Shown here in pieces: positions 19,110-27,946 of a DNA stretch of 64,000 bases. The notes under the pieces were generated by a model, which saw only the letters and a program-made list of their open reading frames with translations, did not search any database and was not told the DNA's origin. The DNA lies in the NCBI GenBank assembly GCA_002698425.1, contig NZXU01000090.1, positions 1 through 64,000 of the forward strand, in the 5' to 3' direction. How positions within the stretch are numbered: the first letter of the stretch is position 1; each line of letters opens with the position of its first letter. The position numbers were made by a program, and so were the translations under genes. This stretch comes from Ahrensia sp. (GTDB taxonomy: Bacteria; Pseudomonadota; Alphaproteobacteria; Rhizobiales; Rhizobiaceae).

Positions 19110-22100
19110 CTAGTTCGATCCCGCCGCGGCTTCCCGCTCCACCATCTCCTGCAACTCGCGCTGCAGCCTGGCTTCGCTGGCTGCGCTGGGGGCCGACAGA
19201 CGGGCGAGCAGAAGATAGGCGACCGGCGTCAGGAACAAGGTGGCGAGCGTCGCGAGGCCGAGCCCGCCGACGATTACCCAGCCAAGCGCGGTGCGCGCCT
19301 CGGCTCCTGCCCCGAAGGCGAAGATCAACGGCAACGCGCCAAGCACGGTGGAGATCATCGTCATCATGACGGGTCTGAGCCGGATATTCGCCGCCTGCTC
19401 GATCGCCTCTCGGACCGAGCGGCCGCGATTGCGCAACTGATTTGCGAATTCGACGATCAGGATGCCGTTCTTGGCCATGATGCCGACCAGCAATACGAGC
19501 CCGATCTGGCTGTAGACATTGAGGCTCGTTCCCGTAACCGCCATGGCGAGGATGGCGCAGGCGAGACCGAGAGGAACGGTCGCCATGATGATCAGCGCCG
19601 AGACGAAGCTTTCGAACTGCGCCGCGAGCACCAGCAGAACAACGACGATGGCGACGCCGAAGGTGAAGACCATGTCGCGCGACGACTGGTCGAGCGTCGC
19701 CGCCTCGGCAAGCGGGATGACGCGCGCGCCGGGGGGCAGAAGCGGCTCGGCCATGCGCTGCACCTCGCCATAGGCGTCGCCGAGCGCGAAGCCCTCGGCA
19801 AGACCCGTCGTCAGCGACACGGAGCGCAATTGCTGTTCGCGGCTAAGGCTCGGCGCGACTGCCTTTTCCTGCAGTTCGGCGATGGTCGACATCGGAACGA
19901 TGCGGCCGTCGCCCGCCTGAAGATAGATTCCTTCCAGGTCTGTCGGGTCGTTGATCGGCGTTGTCGTGGACACCAGCTTGACCGGGTAGGAACGGTCGTT
20001 GATGAACACCTCAGCCACCTGCCGGCCGTCGAGCAGTGCCTGCATCGCCTCTGCAAGGCCGTTGATGTCGACGCCGAGATCGGAGGCGCGCTCGCGGTTG
20101 ATGCGCACGGAAAGCTGCGGCTGCGTCGTCTCGTAGGAAAGCCGGACCTGATTGAAGCGCGGGTCGTCTTCCAGAAGCCGCTCCATCCTGGCGGCAGCCT
20201 CGCCGAGTTCCGCGTAGCTGTTGCCGACAAAGGCGAATTGCAGACCGTTGCCGGCGCCGCGGATGCCGAGACTGTTGGGCTGGATGGCGAAAGCGCGCAC
20301 GCCCGGAACCTGGCTGACATAGCGGTTCATGTCGGCGACGATCTCGGCCTGCCCGCGGCTGCGCTCTTCCCACGGCGCAAGCGTCAGGACCATGAACCCG
20401 CTATTGGCGGTCGAGCGCATGCCCGCGATGGAAAAGACGTTCCGAACCTCGCCGCTTTCGCGCAGCGGCTCGACGAGGCGTTCGATCTCGCGCATCTTCT
20501 CGCGGGTGAAATCGAGGCTCACGCCCTGCGGCGCGGAGACCCGCATCAGGGCAATGGAACGGTCCTCCGGCGGCGTCAGTTCTTGCGGGATGGAGCCCAG
20601 CATGCCGAAGGCCGCGCCTGTCGTGACAACGGCGATCACCACGACGATCAGCGGCGCATCGAGCGCCTTGTGCAGGATGCGCTGATACATGGTCGTCAGC
20701 CAGCCGCCGAAGCGATGCAGCGGCGACGTGCCGTGCTCGACAGTCATGTCGCGCGCCTTGATCAGGCGCGAGGCCAGCATCGGACACAGGGTCAGCGCGA
20801 CGACGCTGGACAGCATGACGGCGAAGGCAAGCACGAAGCCGAATTCGCGGAACAGGCCGCCCGCCTGTCCGGGCAGGAAGGAGATCGGGATGAAGACCGC
20901 GGCAAGCGTCGCGGTGGTGGTGATGACCGCGAAGAAGACCTCGCGCACGCCGATCACGGCCGCGGCGCGCGGCCCCATGCCCTCGTTGCGCTTTCGCACG
21001 ATGTTCTCGAGAACGACGATCGCGTCATCGACGACCATCCCGGTCGCCAGCACCAGCGCCAGCAGCGTCAGGATATTGACGGAAAAACCGGCGAGATAGA
21101 TCGCCGCGAACGTACCGATCAAGGCGATGGGCAGGGTGACGGCCGGTATCAGCGTCGCCCGCCAGTCGAGCAGGAACATGAAGATGATCGCGATGACGAT
21201 GGCGACGGCGATGGTCAGGGTCGTCCTGACCTCGTCGATCGAACCGCGGATGAAGGTCGCGTCGTCGCTCGTCACGCGGATGTCGACGCCGTCGGGCATG
21301 ATCGCCTTCAGATCCTCGGTCGCCTGACGCACGCCGTTGGAAATCTCCAGCGTGTTGGACTTCGCCTGGCGCACGATGCCCATGCCGATGCCCGTTGCGC
21401 CATTGGCGCGCAGGACGGAGGCCCCCGGATCGGGCCCGAGCGTCACCGAGGCGATGTCGCGAAACTGGACGCGGTCGTTGATATAGAGGTTCTCGAAGTC
21501 CTCGACCGTCGTCACGTCCGCCGTCGCGCGCACGACGATGTCCTGGGTGTTTGCGGTCAGCGAGCCCGCCGGCACGTCGTAGGAGACGCTGGCGAGCGCG
21601 TTGCGCAGATTGGCGACCGTCAGCCCGAGCGCGGCCAGACGCGACTGGTCGACATCGATACGGAACACCTTCTCGCGGTCGCCATAGACCTGCACATCGG
21701 CGACGCCGGGCACGGCCGCCAGCCGGTCGACGACCTCGTCTTCGACCAGGATCGTCAGGTCCTGCACGGACATGGTGGCGGAGGTCACGGCGAGGCGCAT
21801 GACCGCGCTTGCATCGGCGTCGGCCTTGACGATGCGGGGATCGTCGGCGCCGTCCGGCATGTTGTTGGAAACGCGGCCAAGCGAGTCGCGAATATCGGCC
21901 GCCGCGACCGAGAGGTCCGTATCGTCGGAAAACTCGATGGTGACCCGGCTGCGCCCGAAGGAGGATTGCGAGGAGATCGAGGAGACGCCGGAGACGCGGG
22001 CGACCGCCCCCTCCACAACCGCGGTCAGTTCGCGATCGATCGTTTCCGGCGACGCGCCGTCATACTGGGTGGTGATCGAGATGACCGGCCGGTCGACGTC

Positions 22101-22274
22101 CGGGAGTTCGCGGATCTCGCCGCCATAGAGGCCGGCGAGGCCGGCGACGATGATCAGCAGGTTGATGACCAGCGCGAGCACCGGCCGGCGCACGAAGAGC
22201 GACGTGCCGCCGCCCGCGATGCCGGCGAGCCTCGCGCCGCCCTGCTTGCCGGCTTCAGCCGTGTCCTCGCTCAT
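19110..22274 (-). CDS. RND-family efflux transporter inner-membrane subunit
   Basis: A 1054-residue protein with the AcrB/MexB-like duplicated layout: a first helix (FVRRPVLALVINLLIIVAG), a large periplasmic loop, a block of helices with the proton-relay segment GMVVDDAIVVLENI, a second periplasmic loop and a C-terminal helix block (VLLVGIMAKNGILIVEFANQL, PVMMTMISTVLGALPLIFA). The membrane DD pair needed for proton coupling is present. It exports drugs or other small molecules with the adaptor encoded just upstream, with which it overlaps by four bases (ATGA). No outer-membrane channel gene is adjacent. Confidence 0.95.
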   Translation of the reverse strand: MSEDTAEAGKQGGARLAGIAGGGTSLFVRRPVLALVINLLIIVAGLAGLYGGEIRELPDVDRPVISITTQYDGASPETIDRELTAVVEGAVARVSGVSSISSQSSFGRSRVTIEFSDDTDLSVAAADIRDSLGRVSNNMPDGADDPRIVKADADASAVMRLAVTSATMSVQDLTILVEDEVVDRLAAVPGVADVQVYGDREKVFRIDVDQSRLAALGLTVANLRNALASVSYDVPAGSLTANTQDIVVRATADVTTVEDFENLYINDRVQFRDIASVTLGPDPGASVLRANGATGIGMGIVRQAKSNTLEISNGVRQATEDLKAIMPDGVDIRVTSDDATFIRGSIDEVRTTLTIAVAIVIAIIFMFLLDWRATLIPAVTLPIALIGTFAAIYLAGFSVNILTLLALVLATGMVVDDAIVVLENIVRKRNEGMGPRAAAVIGVREVFFAVITTTATLAAVFIPISFLPGQAGGLFREFGFVLAFAVMLSSVVALTLCPMLASRLIKARDMTVEHGTSPLHRFGGWLTTMYQRILHKALDAPLIVVVIAVVTTGAAFGMLGSIPQELTPPEDRSIALMRVSAPQGVSLDFTREKMREIERLVEPLRESGEVRNVFSIAGMRSTANSGFMVLTLAPWEERSRGQAEIVADMNRYVSQVPGVRAFAIQPNSLGIRGAGNGLQFAFVGNSYAELGEAAARMERLLEDDPRFNQVRLSYETTQPQLSVRINRERASDLGVDINGLAEAMQALLDGRQVAEVFINDRSYPVKLVSTTTPINDPTDLEGIYLQAGDGRIVPMSTIAELQEKAVAPSLSREQQLRSVSLTTGLAEGFALGDAYGEVQRMAEPLLPPGARVIPLAEAATLDQSSRDMVFTFGVAIVVVLLVLAAQFESFVSALIIMATVPLGLACAILAMAVTGTSLNVYSQIGLVLLVGIMAKNGILIVEFANQLRNRGRSVREAIEQAANIRLRPVMMTMISTVLGALPLIFAFGAGAEARTALGWVIVGGLGLATLATLFLTPVAYLLLARLSAPSAASEARLQRELQEMVEREAAAGSN

Positions 22275-23515
22275 GAATCGGCTTCCTTGCGCTGCCCGCC
22301 ATCTTCCGCCGTCGGTTGCGGCTTCGGTGCGTCAGCCGGGCGTTCGCTGCCGGAAGACGGGACGGGGCCGCTGGCCTGCGGCGCGCCCGCGATGCGTACG
22401 TCTCCGCCCTCGCGCACGCTCTGGACGCCTTCGACGACAATCGCGTCGCCCTCAGAGATATCGGCTTCGACAAGGACACGGTCGGCGTTGCGCTGGACAA
22501 TGGCGACCGCGACGCGCCCGGCCTTGCCGTCGATCACCCGCCAGACATAGGGCCCGTCCGAATCCCACTGGATCGCCAGCGGATCGACCGAGGGGTAGGC
22601 CTCGCCCTCGAAACGCATCTCGACCTCGAAGGACATGCCGGCGCGCAGCAGGTCGCGCTCATTCGATACGAGCGCCTGGGCGCGCAAAGTGCGGCTGGTC
22701 TCGTCGACGCGGTTGTCGACGGCCGTGATCGTACCGCCGAAGGTCTCGCCGGGGCGCGCGATCGCGGTCACGGAAACGGGCTTGCCGACGGTCATCGACG
22801 CCGCGAAACGCTCGGGCACGTAATATTCGACCAGGATATCGCTGCGGTCGTCGATCGTCGTGATGTCGGTCGACGTGGTGACATAGTCGCCGGTATTGAC
22901 GGACAGGATGCCGAGCGAACCGGCGATCGGCGCAGTCACGGTTCGGCGCGCCAGGTCGAGTTCGGCTTCCTTGAGAGCGACGCGCGCCGTTTCCAGTTCG
23001 CTGCGGGCATTGTCCGCCTCGACGGAACTGATGGCGCGCTGTTCGGCGAGGCTGCCAAGGCGGCTCGCCTTGCGCTCCGCGTCCTCCGCGGCGAGCCGCG
23101 AGCGTTCGACGGCCAGTTCCTCCTCGGCGGAATCGAGGCGGATGATCACGTCTCCGGCATCCACATGGGCGCCGGAGGAAACCGGAATTTCGGAAATCTG
23201 CCCGGCAACCAGCGGCCTTATGGACACGGTGCGGACGGCGTGTCCCGTGCCGATCGCGGTCAGCCGGTCATTGACGATGCCGGTGCGCGCCTCCGAGACG
23301 ACGACCAGCGCCGCGCGCGAAAAGCCTCCGCGTCCGGCGGGCCGGCCGCCAGCCGCCGGCGCTGCGCCTGTTCCCTCGTCGACCGCGGCGACCTTGAAGA
23401 CATCGATGCCATAGCGCGCGAGGATATCGCCCGCGCCGGGGTAAAGGTAGATCCAGCCGGCAAAGGCCGCCGCAACGAGCAGGATGGAAAGGACAGACTG
23501 CTTCCAGATTTTCAT
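22271..23515 (-). CDS. RND efflux periplasmic adaptor subunit
   Basis: A 414-residue membrane-fusion protein: an N-terminal anchor (SVLSILLVAAAFAGWIYLYPG), a first lipoyl half (VSIRPLVAGQISEIPVSSGAHVDAGDVI), an alpha hairpin rich in Glu/Arg/Ala, a second lipoyl half (VTAPIAGSLGILSVNTGDYV), a beta-barrel and a C-terminal tail rich in Pro/Ser/Glu. It bridges the RND pump to an outer-membrane channel. It is the first gene of the pair and probably transcribed from the AT-rich region at 23516-23851. Confidence 0.93.
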   Translation of the reverse strand: MKIWKQSVLSILLVAAAFAGWIYLYPGAGDILARYGIDVFKVAAVDEGTGAAPAAGGRPAGRGGFSRAALVVVSEARTGIVNDRLTAIGTGHAVRTVSIRPLVAGQISEIPVSSGAHVDAGDVIIRLDSAEEELAVERSRLAAEDAERKASRLGSLAEQRAISSVEADNARSELETARVALKEAELDLARRTVTAPIAGSLGILSVNTGDYVTTSTDITTIDDRSDILVEYYVPERFAASMTVGKPVSVTAIARPGETFGGTITAVDNRVDETSRTLRAQALVSNERDLLRAGMSFEVEMRFEGEAYPSVDPLAIQWDSDGPYVWRVIDGKAGRVAVAIVQRNADRVLVEADISEGDAIVVEGVQSVREGGDVRIAGAPQASGPVPSSGSERPADAPKPQPTAEDGGQRKEADS

Positions 23516-23851
23516 GCGCTTCAGCGGCCCTTGCAGCGACGCCGCCCCGATGCGGCTCCAATCTCAAAACGGGAGATTTCCGCCAAATATAGCGGAGCCC
23601 GGCCATCTGGCACGCGCAAAATGAAATATTAAATATTTTTAACCTTCGCGAAGATTATCGCGCCGCGTTCCCGGCGCGGCGGGATATGAAAAAGGCGATA
23701 CTCTGCCATGTCGAATTCGCATGGCTCCGTTTAAAGTTTTTTCTTGATTCATCCCCATATTCCGTGTCACGGGCGGCTCGTTCACGACGCCCGGGGTTCG
23801 CCCGGAGAATCGGTCGGACATGGATCAACAGATTTGCACAAGGAGGCGATC
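23516..23851. other. Divergent promoter region
   Basis: About 335 bases between the efflux adaptor (minus) and the 40-residue membrane protein (plus). It contains an AT-rich tandem AATATT-A-AATATT at 23625-23637 that could bind a regulator, and a GC-rich hairpin at 23661-23681 (CGCCGCG / CGCGGCG) without a T-run. No gene was seen. Confidence 0.4.
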
Positions 23852-23974
23852 ATGACCCGTGATGAAATGATACGCGAATACCGCATGCGTGGTGCCTCCT
23901 GGCCCGCGTTGATCGGCGTTTATGTCATTATCGTCGGCACCATGGTGCTGTCGGCCATGGCGATCACCGCCTGA
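23852..23974 (+). CDS. 40-residue single-pass membrane protein
   Basis: A very short gene with a near-perfect AGGAGG six bases before ATG 23852 and a strong terminator just downstream, which together make it credible despite its size. The product has a charged N-terminal half (MTRDEMIREYRMRGASW) and one hydrophobic segment (PALIGVYVIIVGTMVLSAMA) running to the end. No family was recognised. It is monocistronic and divergent from an RND efflux operon; small membrane proteins of this shape often modulate transporters or envelope stress proteins, but nothing here proves that. Confidence 0.65.
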   Translation: MTRDEMIREYRMRGASWPALIGVYVIIVGTMVLSAMAITA

Positions 23975-24010
23975 CCTTACGCCGCTCCAAGATAAAGAAT
24001 TCAAAGTAAA

Positions 24011-24040
24011 AGCGAGGCTGCCAGGCAGCCTCGCTTTTTT
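24011..24040 (+). terminator. Rho-independent, probably bidirectional terminator
   Basis: AGCGAGGCTG and CAGCCTCGCT form a ten-base stem around a CCAGG loop, followed by six T on the plus strand; the minus strand also has a short T-run after the stem. It can end both the small membrane protein gene and the leftward ABC transporter operon. Confidence 0.9.
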
Positions 24041-24067
24041 GTCGTTGCGTTCCGTCAGAGCGTCCCG

Positions 24068-25717
24068 TCAGACCTCGGCAGCCTCGCCGACATTGTCGAC
24101 GCCGCGCTCTTCGAGCAGCGTGGACAGCCAGTTCGGATCCATTTCGGGAACCGATGACAGCAACAGGTCCGTATAGGGGTGATGCGGCGGCTGGAACATT
24201 TCCTCCTTCGGCCCCTGTTCGACCACCTTGCCTTTCTGCATCACCACAACCTCGTCGGCGATCGAGCGGACGGTGGCGAGGTCGTGGGTGATGAACATGT
24301 AGGCGAGGTTCAGATCCTTCTGCAGCCGATCGAGCAGCTTCAGGATGCCTTCGGCGACCAGCTGGTCGAGCGCGCTCGTCACCTCGTCGCAGATGATGAA
24401 GGCCGGCTCCGCCGCCAGCGCCCGGGCGATGCCGATGCGCTGCTTCTGTCCGCCCGACAGTTCCGGCGGATAGCGGTTGTAGTATTTCGACGGCTCCAGC
24501 TCGATCATGTCGAGCAGTTCGTCGACGCGGTTCTTCAACGCCGTGCCGTGCAGGCCGCTGTAGAAACGCGCCGGACGGCCAATGATCTCGCTGATCCTGA
24601 CCTTCGGATTGAGCGCCGTATCGGCCATCTGGTAGATCATTTGCGCCTGGCGGAGCTGATCCTTCGAGCGATCCTTGTAGCTCTTCGGCAGTTCCTGGCC
24701 GCGGAACAGGATCTTGCCCTTGGTCGGCGGCAAGAGCCCGGTGATACAGCGCGCGGTCGTCGACTTGCCGGAGCCGGATTCGCCCACGACGGCGACGGTC
24801 ATGCCGTCATAGATGTCAAAGGAGACGTCATCCAGCACCTTGGTATCGCCATAGGCCGCGTCGATCCCCTGCACCGAAACGACCGGGACGGCGTCTCCGC
24901 CGGGGCGCGCTTTCTGCGGGCGCTGGAAGCTGCGGACCGCCCAGAGGCTCTTGGTGTATTCCTCTTTCGGGTTTTCCAGCATTTGCTCGGTCGGCGCTTC
25001 CTCGACCTCGTTGCCCTTGAGCAGCACCTTGATCGTGTCGGCCATCTGGGCCACGACCGCAAGGTCGTGGGTGATGTAGATCGCCGCCGTGTTGAACTGA
25101 TCGACGATGTCGCGAATGGCGGCCAGAACCTCGATCTGGGTCGTCACGTCGAGCGCGGTGGTCGGCTCGTCGAAGATGATCAGGTCGGGCCGGCAGGCCA
25201 TGGCCATGGCGGTCATGGCGCGCTGCAGCTGACCGCCGGACACCTGGTGGGGATAGCGGAAACCGATTTCGCCAGGATTGGGCAGACGCAGGCGCTCATA
25301 GAGCTCCATCGCGTCTTCCTGCGCTTCCATGCGCTTCTGGATCCGGTACTGGACCGGCGCTTCGGTGTGCTGGTCGATGATCTTGTGCGCCGGGTTGAAG
25401 GACGCCGCCGCCGACTGGGCCACATAGGCGATGCGCGAGCCGCGAAGCGCGCGCAACACCGATTCCGGCGTCGTCGTCAGTTCCATCCCGTCGAACTCGA
25501 TCGAGCCGCCGGAGATGCGGCAGCCGTCACGGGCAAAGCCCATGGCGGCAAGACCGATGGTGGACTTGCCGGCGCCGGATTCGCCGATCAGGCCAAGAAC
25601 CTCGCCCTTGTGCAGGGTGAGGTCGACGCCATGGACGATTTCGACCCATTGCTCATCCGAGTAACCCTCGATGCGAAGGTCCTTGATCTTGAGGAGAACG
25701 TCTTTGCTAACAGTCAT
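24068..25717 (-). CDS. Dipeptide-type ABC transporter ATPase, fused DppD-DppF
   Basis: A 549-residue protein with two complete ABC domains. The first has Walker A GESGAGKST, signature VSGGQLQRAMTA and Walker B LIIFDEPTTALD; the second has [21 protein letters not shown] and FIICDEVTSALD. The order matches DppD followed by DppF/GsiA-type fusions. It energises uptake of peptides, opines or similar solutes together with the two permeases directly upstream. It is the last gene of that operon and is followed by a strong terminator. Confidence 0.92.
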   Translation of the reverse strand: MTVSKDVLLKIKDLRIEGYSDEQWVEIVHGVDLTLHKGEVLGLIGESGAGKSTIGLAAMGFARDGCRISGGSIEFDGMELTTTPESVLRALRGSRIAYVAQSAAASFNPAHKIIDQHTEAPVQYRIQKRMEAQEDAMELYERLRLPNPGEIGFRYPHQVSGGQLQRAMTAMAMACRPDLIIFDEPTTALDVTTQIEVLAAIRDIVDQFNTAAIYITHDLAVVAQMADTIKVLLKGNEVEEAPTEQMLENPKEEYTKSLWAVRSFQRPQKARPGGDAVPVVSVQGIDAAYGDTKVLDDVSFDIYDGMTVAVVGESGSGKSTTARCITGLLPPTKGKILFRGQELPKSYKDRSKDQLRQAQMIYQMADTALNPKVRISEIIGRPARFYSGLHGTALKNRVDELLDMIELEPSKYYNRYPPELSGGQKQRIGIARALAAEPAFIICDEVTSALDQLVAEGILKLLDRLQKDLNLAYMFITHDLATVRSIADEVVVMQKGKVVEQGPKEEMFQPPHHPYTDLLLSSVPEMDPNWLSTLLEERGVDNVGEAAEV

Positions 25718-25720
25718 TTC

Positions 25721-26785
25721 TTACTGCTCCTTCAGGCCGGAGGAACGGAAGAGCATCCAGTCGACCACGAAGTTGACCGCGACGGTCAACAGCGCAATCG
25801 CCGCCGCCGGAATGAGCGGCGTCATGTCCCCGAACGAAATGAGGGTGGCGGTTTCACGCACCATCGATCCCCAGTCCGCCGTCGGCGGCTGAATGCCCAG
25901 TCCGAGGAAGGACAGGCCGGCGATCAGCAGGAACACGAAACAGAACTCCAGGCCGAATTCCGCGATCAGCGGCGCGGTGGAGTTCGGCAGGATTTCCCTG
26001 CGGATCAGGTACCATGTTCCCTCCCCGCGCAGCTTGGCCGCCTCGATATAGTCCATCACGACCACATTGCCGGCGACGGCCCGTGACAGGCGGAAGACGC
26101 GCGGCGAGTAGATCACCGCGACAACGAGAACGATGACCCAAAGATCGGTGCCGAAGATCGACAGCATCAGAAGGGCGAAGATCAGCGAGGGCACCGACAT
26201 GATGATATCGGCGATGCGGCCGAGCGCCTGGTCGAGCCAGCCGCCCTTGGTCGCGGCGAACAGGCCGCCCGCCGCGCCCATGATGAACGCCAGCAGCGTC
26301 GCGATCAGGGCCAGGCCGACGGAATTGCGCGCGCCGTAGATGATGCGGCTGAAAATATCGCGGCCGAGCTGGTCGGCCCCGAGCAGCATGGTCTCATCCG
26401 GCGGCGCGAAGGCCGAGGAAATGACTTCCGCTTCGCCATGCGGCGCGATCCACGGGGCGAAGATGCCGGCGATCGCATAGGTGAAGATGACGAACATCCC
26501 GAAGGACGCGGTCAGCGGCGCGGTGCGCAGTTCCTTGGCGAGGCCTTCCGGAGAAATGGCGACCAGGAACTCCTTGAACGCGTAGGACGTGCCGGCGGCA
26601 AGCGCGAGAATGGCCGCCGCCCCCGCGATGAAGCGAAGCGCTCCCACGCCGCCGATGATCCCGACGACGAAGGAAACCAGCGTCAGGGAGAAAAGCAGCA
26701 GGAAGGCGGAGCGCTTCTGATAATAGGCCGCCAGGCAGGACAGACCGATGAGGAAGGCGTAGTAGCCAATAACAAACATATTCAT
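25721..26785 (-). CDS. ABC transporter permease, DppC-like with extra N-terminal helices
   Basis: A 354-residue permease. The second two thirds is a normal DppC-type protein with the N-terminal GADQLGRDIFSRIIYGAR segment and the EAA-loop region DYIEAAKLRGEGTWYLIRREI. The first 75 or so residues add two or three hydrophobic segments (FVIGYYAFLIGLSCLAAYY, FLLLFSLTLVSFVVGIIGG) not found in ordinary DppC, making it about 60 residues longer than usual. It forms the channel with the DppB-like partner encoded upstream. Confidence 0.88.
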   Translation of the reverse strand: MNMFVIGYYAFLIGLSCLAAYYQKRSAFLLLFSLTLVSFVVGIIGGVGALRFIAGAAAILALAAGTSYAFKEFLVAISPEGLAKELRTAPLTASFGMFVIFTYAIAGIFAPWIAPHGEAEVISSAFAPPDETMLLGADQLGRDIFSRIIYGARNSVGLALIATLLAFIMGAAGGLFAATKGGWLDQALGRIADIIMSVPSLIFALLMLSIFGTDLWVIVLVVAVIYSPRVFRLSRAVAGNVVVMDYIEAAKLRGEGTWYLIRREILPNSTAPLIAEFGLEFCFVFLLIAGLSFLGLGIQPPTADWGSMVRETATLISFGDMTPLIPAAAIALLTVAVNFVVDWMLFRSSGLKEQ

Positions 26786-26795
26786 GGCTCTGCCC

Positions 26796-27752
26796 TCACT
26801 TCGGATGCCGCAGGCGCGGATTCGTCAGGATCGCCCCGACATCGGCTGCAAGGTTCAGAAGAATGAAGGTCGCCGCGAAAATCAGGCAGCAGGCCTGGAC
26901 CACGGGGAAGTCACGCTTCGACACGGCGTCGACGAGCAACTGGCCAACACCCGGATAGACGAAGACCACCTCGACCAGCACCACGCCGGTGATCAGATAG
27001 GCGAGGTTGAGCGCGACGACGTTGATGATCGGCGCCCAGGCATTGGGCAGCGCGTGGCGGACGATCACCTTCCATGGCGGCACGCCTTTCAGCCGCGCCA
27101 TCTCGATATAGGGCGAAGCGAGGAGGTTGATGATCGCGGCTCGCGTCATGCGCATCATGTGCGCGGTCACGACCAGCACGAGCGTCAGCGCGGGAAGAAA
27201 CGTCCGGTAGAGCAAATCGCCCAGCGACATGTCCGAACTGAGACTGGCGATGGCGGGGAACATGCTCCACTTCACCGCGAAATACAGGATCAGGATATAA
27301 CCGAGGAAAAATTCCGGCGACGAGATCGACGTCAGTGTCAGCACGTTGGCGACACGGTCGAAGACCGTATTTCGCAGAAGGGCGACGATGACGCCCAGGA
27401 TGATCGATATCGGAACCGCGATCACGGCGGCATAGGCCGCGAGGAACAGCGTGTTCATGAAGCGCGGGCCGATCGCGGAACTGACGCGTTCTCCGGAAAT
27501 CAGCGACGTTCCAAAATCCCCCTGGACCGCGCCGGTCAGCCATTGAATGTAACGCACGGGCGCCGGTTGATTGAGCCCCATCTGTTCGCGCATGGCGGCG
27601 ACCGTTTCCTGCGTCGCGCCCTGGCCGAGCACCGCCTCGGCGATGTCGCCCGGCAGCAGTTCAACGGCAAAGAAGATCAGGATCGAAACCACGAGCAATG
27701 TGATCAAACCCAGACCAAGCCGTTTCGCCACCAGCTTGATTATGTCCCCCAT
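26796..27752 (-). CDS. ABC transporter permease, DppB-like
   Basis: A 318-residue DppB/OppB-type permease beginning with a membrane helix (LGLGLITLLVVSILIFFAVELLPGD split across the first 40 residues) and the family feature GDFGTSLISGERV. The EAA-loop region YIEMARLKGVPPWKVIVRHALPN is intact. It pairs with the DppC-like protein encoded 10 bases downstream. A gap of nearly 200 bases with two stem-loops separates it from the binding-protein gene upstream. Confidence 0.9.
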   Translation of the reverse strand: MGDIIKLVAKRLGLGLITLLVVSILIFFAVELLPGDIAEAVLGQGATQETVAAMREQMGLNQPAPVRYIQWLTGAVQGDFGTSLISGERVSSAIGPRFMNTLFLAAYAAVIAVPISIILGVIVALLRNTVFDRVANVLTLTSISSPEFFLGYILILYFAVKWSMFPAIASLSSDMSLGDLLYRTFLPALTLVLVVTAHMMRMTRAAIINLLASPYIEMARLKGVPPWKVIVRHALPNAWAPIINVVALNLAYLITGVVLVEVVFVYPGVGQLLVDAVSKRDFPVVQACCLIFAATFILLNLAADVGAILTNPRLRHPK

Positions 27753-27865
27753 CTATCCCTCCTGAGATATGCAGCATCATGCTGCCGTCTGCCTCGAGGC
27801 CCCGGCATCGTCTTTTGGCGCGGATCAATCTTGCGGGATCGCCCGGAGCCATGACCGGGGCATTG

Positions 27866-27932
27866 GGACGGCGCCCAAGAGGAAGAGCGCCGTCCGATCT
27901 TGAATTCCCCGCGGCTAGATATCGTCGCGGGG
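27866..27932 (-). repeat. Two stem-loops between binding-protein and permease genes
   Basis: GGACGGCGC / GCGCCGTCC (27866-27895, nine-base stem, twelve-base loop) and CCCCGCG / CGCGGGG (27907-27932, seven-base stem, twelve-base loop) lie just after the binding-protein gene. Neither has a T-run, so they are not classical terminators. Similar structures in transporter operons stabilise the upstream message and give more binding protein than permease; that role here is inference. Confidence 0.5.
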
Positions 27933-27946
27933 AACCTTCGTTCCGG

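Noticed and set aside
19041..22550. Very long plus-strand open frame opposite the RND transporter gene
   Set aside because: It is the antisense of a high-GC coding sequence; it is rich in Arg, Asp, His and Gln with no recognisable domain, whereas the minus strand encodes a complete RND pump.
23623..23640. TTAA-N6-TTAA sequence resembling a CtrA box
   Set aside because: The spacer is six instead of seven bases, which CtrA does not tolerate well; it is more likely part of an AT-rich promoter.
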